This document shows positions 60,542 through 64,000 of a DNA stretch of 64,000 nt, one piece after another. The notes under the pieces are model-generated. The model did no database searches. It was not told the DNA's origin and saw only the letters and a program-made list of their open reading frames with translations. The DNA is from Unio delphinus (Eukaryota; Mollusca; Bivalvia; Unionida; Unionidae), in NCBI GenBank assembly GCA_029339505.1, contig JAQISU010000041.1, positions 7,511,001 to 7,575,000 of the forward strand. The letters run 5' to 3'. Position numbers and translations under genes: made by a program. The stretch's first letter is position 1. Every line of letters starts with the position of its first letter.

Positions 60542-60697
60542 CCGTATTTTCGCGCATATACCCGTATATAAGATGCGGGTTTTGACGATTTGTGTAAAAA
60601 TATTTTACATAAGACGCACCCATATATAAGACGCATCACTTTTTGCGTGGTGTGTAAAATGTTGTATAAGACGCGTCTTATATACGCGAAAATACGG
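60542..60697. mobile_element. 156-bp pogo-family MITE
   Basis: It starts CCGTATTTTCGCGCATATAC after TA (60540-60541) and ends in the inverted copy before TA (60698-60699). Its first 90 bp match the left end at 59046 in direct orientation. This makes it either a miniature element inserted at the end of the larger one or the larger element's rearranged right end. Confidence 0.7.
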
Positions 60698-60699
60698 TA

Positions 60700-62384
60700 C
60701 ACCTCACATGCCCATAAATTGAAAGTCTTTTCATAAACAACGCTCACACCGGGACATCATCCGCACAGGGTGGGAAAAGGACATTTTCAGGGAAAAATGA
60801 CTGGGAATTATTACATAATTAAAATTAGTTTTACCTCTACATTTCAATAGCAGCAATAACATAACCCGTTGCTACTACATACCTGTATTTGTCAGTTTGG
60901 TAGGCTAATGTGTTTAACTAAAAAAAAACAGAGAAAGAAAAAAAATACTCACCTTTAAAAGATGTTACGTGCATATAATTTGTATTGCATTTTGGCTTTT
61001 GACCATAATATATTTTATGTGTATTTAATTTGTATTGTGTAATTGACCATTGTCCATAATTGTGGGTAGAACTTGGGCCTCCCTATTATTATTTTTTATA
61101 CATACATAATACATAGCTAATATTTGTCTACGCTTGCAGATTATATATTTAGATTATTAATATCTGGATGTAAACATATTTACATATGCTCAGCTCAAGG
61201 TCTAGCTTTTTTAGAAAACAGGAATATTGTTAGAAGCAAACTGTATGACTTTGATGATAAAAAGAACCCTCATCCTAATTCTGCAATTGTGCCTTAGCTT
61301 TTTACTTCAGAATTACCTGTTTTATATCACATCAGTCTTAGTGGAATCAATTTAAGTTGTGTTTCAGTTAATACATTGTTCACTGCAATTACAAAGCACT
61401 CATTAATACTTCTTAATCTAAATAACTTTTGGGATTACTGTGAATTATCTGAAGAACATTTTGGACTATAACAATTTGATACATCCAGACTGTTGAAACA
61501 TAAGCACACTTGAAGCTACTACCACATCAACATGCTCAATATTGGAATTTATTTAGAATACCACTAGAACTCATTCAGAATTATATACATACTTTCCTGT
61601 GATAGAACTTTCAGGATGATTTGGAAATTTTTTCATAATAATGTAGTTTGTTTTTTTTTATTAAATTTTCATTTTGTATTTATGGGATATAAAATTATTT
61701 GTAGACTTTTACAAAACTTGCTTGTTTTCATTCTTTTCACTTACTTCGTTTTAGAACAATCGTCATAATGATACCCATTATAATTCTTAACAATAATAAT
61801 AAAGCCAAGACTCCTGTGGAGTAAGAAGCTTAACTACAAGGTTTTACACAACATAACCAAATAAATGGTGAATAACACTCAGGGGCTCAAATCAAACAGA
61901 AATAGATTTGATTAAAGGATAATTCTACATAATAAAAATGATGCACTTAAGGAAAAAATTTATATCACGACAATCATTCATACATAAAGCAAAAGCAATT
62001 TCTCTCCTAAGTAAATTAAAGCAGAAGCAATGTCAACAGCTGGGGAAAGAAAAGAAGAAATGACAGTGCACATGGCAAGAAATTGTGGTTTGGACCAGGG
62101 GTGTTTTGGTATTCCAGAACCTTTTAGTTTTATGAGAGGATGAAATATCATAGTAAAAAACCACCTATGCAACAGGTTATTTATTACTGATATTAGACAT
62201 AAAATGAGCTCTCATGTACTTTAGTAAACATTAACTTAAAAAGATACCTGCTTTCTTTATGTGAAACATAGCATAAAGTACATCATTACAATCTTCCATT
62301 CACTGCATTATCTTCATGTGATGGCACAATCAAAAGTGATGTAACAACTGAAATTAGCAGTATTTATTCCATATTTCAGGTAAA
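60700..62384. other. Region upstream of the piggyBac coding part; one unassigned LRR-like stretch
   Basis: From about 61130 to 61475 the plus strand has long stop-poor translation. It includes IFRLLISGCKHIYICSAQ and, after one stop, SELPVLYHISLSGINLSCVS and ILLNLNNFWDYCELSEEHFG. The leucine spacing recalls leucine-rich repeats, and an acceptor-like TTGTCTACGCTTGCAG precedes it. I cannot name the gene; it may be a pseudogene or chance. A sequence resembling a piggyBac 5' terminus (TAACCCGTTGCTACTAC) is at 60862-60878. The rest is AT-rich. Confidence 0.3.
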
Positions 62385-62469
62385 GTGCTTATTCCATATT
62401 TTAGATTTTTTCATATTTGGAGGACTTTTTGTCCACACAGATTGTCCGATCAATCATTGCTGCTGTTGT

Positions 62470-63164
62470 TTTGTGTGCGGGCAAATAGAAAGGGAATGCC
62501 AAAAGAATTAAAATCAGCAAAATTAAAGAACAGAGGTGAGAGTATCATAATGACAAAAGGAAGCCTATGTGCTATCGCTTGGAAGGACAAAAAAATAGTC
62601 CATTACCTATCAACAAGTTGCAATCCAACCGAGAGCAAGACTGTGCGTAGGAGACAGAAGAATGGAACATACCAGGAAGTGCCAGCTCCAATTGTCTCTG
62701 AGCTTTATAATAAATACATGTTTGGGGTTGACCTGGCAGACCAGAAAAGAATGCAATACTCAACCTGCCGCAAAGCTACCAAATGGTGGAAATATCTCTT
62801 TTGGTTCTGCTTTGATGTTGCCCTAGTAAATGCATTGATAACTATGCAGGAGTCGCCCAACCACAAACTTGTTACCAAAAAGAAGAAGGAAATCCGACGG
62901 AGACAACTGGATTTTAGAATCGCACTCGCGCAGCAGATGATTGGGACATTTCGAGGATCAAGAAAGAGAAAGGCTGCATCTACAATTGATAACTGTGGTA
63001 ATGCACATTGGCCCATACAAGCAGAGAAACCAGGGCGCTGCAAAATGTGTAACAGCGAAAAGAGGAGACATGAAGTGTCCATCATGTGCAAACAGTGTGA
63101 TGTCCGTCTCTGTGTAAAACACAACTGTTTCGCCAGATACCACGAGGAATTACTGAAGAAATAG
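62470..63164 (+). CDS. piggyBac transposase, C-terminal part (5' truncated)
   Basis: An open frame (from 62385; homology starts near 62475 at VRANRKGMPKELKSAK) encodes the C-terminal third of the DDE_Tnp_1_7 domain. Landmarks are IAWKDKKIVHYLSTSCNPTE, YNKYMFGVDLADQKRMQYST, CRKATKWWKYLFWFCFDVAL and VNALITMQESPNHKL. The final Asp of the catalytic triad sits in the 'GVDLADQ' block. The tail has paired cysteines (CKMC, CKQC, LC, then His/Cys), the cross-brace zinc finger usual at piggyBac C-termini. No stop or frameshift occurs in this part, so it is younger than the other relics. The N-terminal and first catalytic regions are not found upstream. Confidence 0.88.
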
Positions 63165-63184
63165 TAGAACATAGTGACTAGGTA

Positions 63185-63580
63185 AGTGTTTTGTGTTATA
63201 TTCCTGGATCAATGTCAGTGTTTTCAAGCAGTGTTTTGTGTTATATTCCTGGATCAATGTTAGCGTTTTCAAGCAGTGTTTTGTGTTATATTCCTGGATC
63301 AATGTTAGTGTTTTCAAGCAGTGTTTTGCGTTATATTCCTGGATCAATGTTAGTGTTTTCAAGCAGTGTTTTATATTATATTCCTGGATCAATGTTAGTG
63401 TTTTCAAGCAGTGTTTTGTGTTATATTCCTGGATCAATGTTAGTGTTTTCAAGCAGTGTTTTGTGTTCTATTCCTAGATAAATGTTAGTGTTTAAAAACA
63501 GTGTTTTGTGTTATAATTATATTCCTGGATAAATTTTAGTGTTTACAAGCAGTGTTTTGTGTTATATTCCCGGATTTCAG
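63185..63580. repeat. 45-bp tandem array, about 8.6 copies
   Basis: The unit begins GTGTTTTGTGTTATATTCCT, continues GGATCAATGTTAGTG and ends TTTTCAAGCA. Copies start near 63187, 63232, 63277, 63322, 63367, 63412, 63457, 63502 and 63553. The last two full copies are diverged and one is 51 bp. Because 45 is a multiple of three, the array is open in several frames on both strands; those frames are artefacts, not genes. Confidence 0.95.
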
Positions 63581-63832
63581 CAGTATAAAATAATCAAACA
63601 GATATAAGGTAGTTATAGCTTTTATATATGCATGATTTAAGCCTATAATCAGTTTATTATAGAGAAAATAACTAACACAATCTAACACAATCCAACCATA
63701 CATCAGTTAAAAGTTATCATTTGGCTACAGCAGCATTTGGCTCTGGTAGTCAGCCCACAAATCAGCTGCAGTAGTGACCCCAGCAACTAGGCATAGCAGT
63801 GAGCCACTACAGTAGCTTTGGTAGTTAAAGAG

Positions 63833-63867
63833 TTAATGCCATTTCTCAGTACAAGATAGACTACATT
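63833..63867 (-). mobile_element. SINE fragment at the piggyBac insertion site
   Basis: TTAATGCCATTTCTCAGTAC and AAGATAGACTACA match the 3' part of the SINE family in minus orientation. The fragment begins exactly at the TTAA flanking the piggyBac 3' end. Confidence 0.6.
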
Positions 63868-63893
63868 TTGCATCCACTACAACTAGTGGATTT

Positions 63894-64000
63894 TGTTGTT
63901 GTTGCAGGGTTTAACGCCATTTTTCAGTACACGATAGGCTATACATAGCAACCAGTATTATTGGTGGAGGAAGAAACCGAGAAAACCCCTGGAAAGAACT
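63894..64000 (-). mobile_element. SINE, copy 5 (cut by the window end)
   Basis: The TTG-repeat tail, GCAGGGTTTAACGCCATTTT and the central domain (AGCAACCAGTATTATTGGTG) are visible up to position 64000. The tRNA-like head would lie outside the window. Confidence 0.85.

Larger units (their letters stand above)
59046..60697 (+). mobile_element. TA-flanked pogo-like element(s) of BrkDBD type
   Basis: The left end is CCGTATTTTCGCGCATAGAT after TA (59044-59045). The right end is its complement (CCGTATTTTCGCGTATATAA on the other strand) before TA (60698-60699). Sub-terminal ATATAAGACGC motifs are repeated. The plus strand at 60313-60453 encodes MPKRKSYTADFKLDVIKFAK, ERGNRAAGREFSCSKKNVRD and WRLDEEE, a complete Brinker-type helix-turn-helix, then a stop. 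The DDE domain is missing. A second left end starts at 60542, so the right part may be a separate miniature element. Confidence 0.78.
62385..63832 (+). mobile_element. piggyBac element, 3' half with terminal repeat
   Basis: After the transposase stop come the 45-bp tandem array and about 260 bp of unique sequence. The 3' end reads GTAGTTAAAGAG next to TTAA (63833-63836). The reverse complement of this end (TTAACTCTTTAACTACCAAA) matches the 3' end of the deleted element at 18340-18360 (TTAACCCTTTAACTACTAGA). The two are therefore the same family. The sequence after the TTAA (TGCCATTTCTCAGTAC) is SINE-like, so the insertion was into a SINE's own TTAA. Confidence 0.75.

Noticed and set aside
60862..60880. 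5' terminus of the 62.4-63.8 kb piggyBac element (TAACCCGTTGCTACTAC)
   Set aside because: Similarity to the 5' end at 19586 is suggestive, but the TTAA is imperfect and no transposase N-terminus follows, so I did not extend the element to here.
62705..63172. 155-codon minus-strand open frame
   Set aside because: It is the antisense shadow of the piggyBac transposase coding stretch on the plus strand.
63150..63481. Three overlapping open frames of 94-100 codons with repeated 15-residue units
   Set aside because: They are produced by a 45-bp tandem array (a multiple of three) and are open in several frames on both strands. Nothing suggests translation.
63185..63580. CRISPR-like array
   Set aside because: The 45-bp units are contiguous tandem repeats without spacers, in a eukaryotic transposon.

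Overview
This is AT-rich eukaryotic DNA with long introns, GT/AG splice sites and many decayed transposons. Almost every gene-like signal is an exon or a relic. The mix of a tRNA-derived SINE with a CAA-repeat tail, pogo/CENP-B-type elements, piggyBac, DIRS relics, several non-LTR retrotransposons and a conserved axonemal dynein gene suggests a marine invertebrate, most likely a mollusc or other lophotrochozoan. The species cannot be fixed from the sequence alone.

Host gene. One protein-coding gene spans most of the window on the minus strand. I could join twelve exons (56766 down to about 5266) with matching splice phases into about 595 contiguous residues. They form the N-terminal tail (DHC_N1 region) of an axonemal outer-arm dynein heavy chain of the DNAH5/DNAH8 class. 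The first coding exons lie beyond 56.8 kb, unrecognised or outside the window. The motor domain (AAA ring, stalk, microtubule-binding domain) would lie past position 1.

Mobile DNA, right to left along the gene. 57-64 kb (upstream of the first recognised exon): the 3' end of a LINE, BrkDBD-type pogo elements, an intact-looking C-terminal half of a piggyBac transposase with its 3' terminal repeat and a 45-bp tandem array, and a SINE. 44-53 kb: a DIRS-type relic (RNase H and tyrosine recombinase), a 180-bp MITE inside it, and a 670-bp hAT-type element with an 8-bp target duplication beside a splice donor. 42.8-43.2 kb: a second DIRS RNase H relic. 40.4-41.9 kb: a complete pogo-like element with TA target sites. 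25.3-29.3 kb: a LINE split by a 2.3-kb TA-flanked composite of two pogo-like families. 15.4-22.9 kb: a Tigger-type DDE pseudogene, a LINE interrupted by a TTAA-flanked piggyBac derivative, and a second TTAA-flanked piggyBac derivative. 10.4-11.8 kb: a truncated sister of the composite. 5.4-8.6 kb: a TA-flanked pogo derivative next to the last exon, then an LTR-like CpG-containing segment with tandem repeats. 2.2-4.7 kb: a SINE and a LINE endonuclease relic.

Overall picture. The window shows one conserved cilium-motor gene whose introns are a layered archive of transposition: LINE first, then piggyBac or pogo inside it, and elements inside elements. Several insertions keep perfect target-site signatures, so their order can be read directly. 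I saw no bacterial-type operon, CRISPR array or new defence or metabolic cluster. The most unusual items are the twice-occurring composite pogo element, the piggyBac derivative/source pair, and the insertions that sit within 45-60 bp of dynein splice sites.
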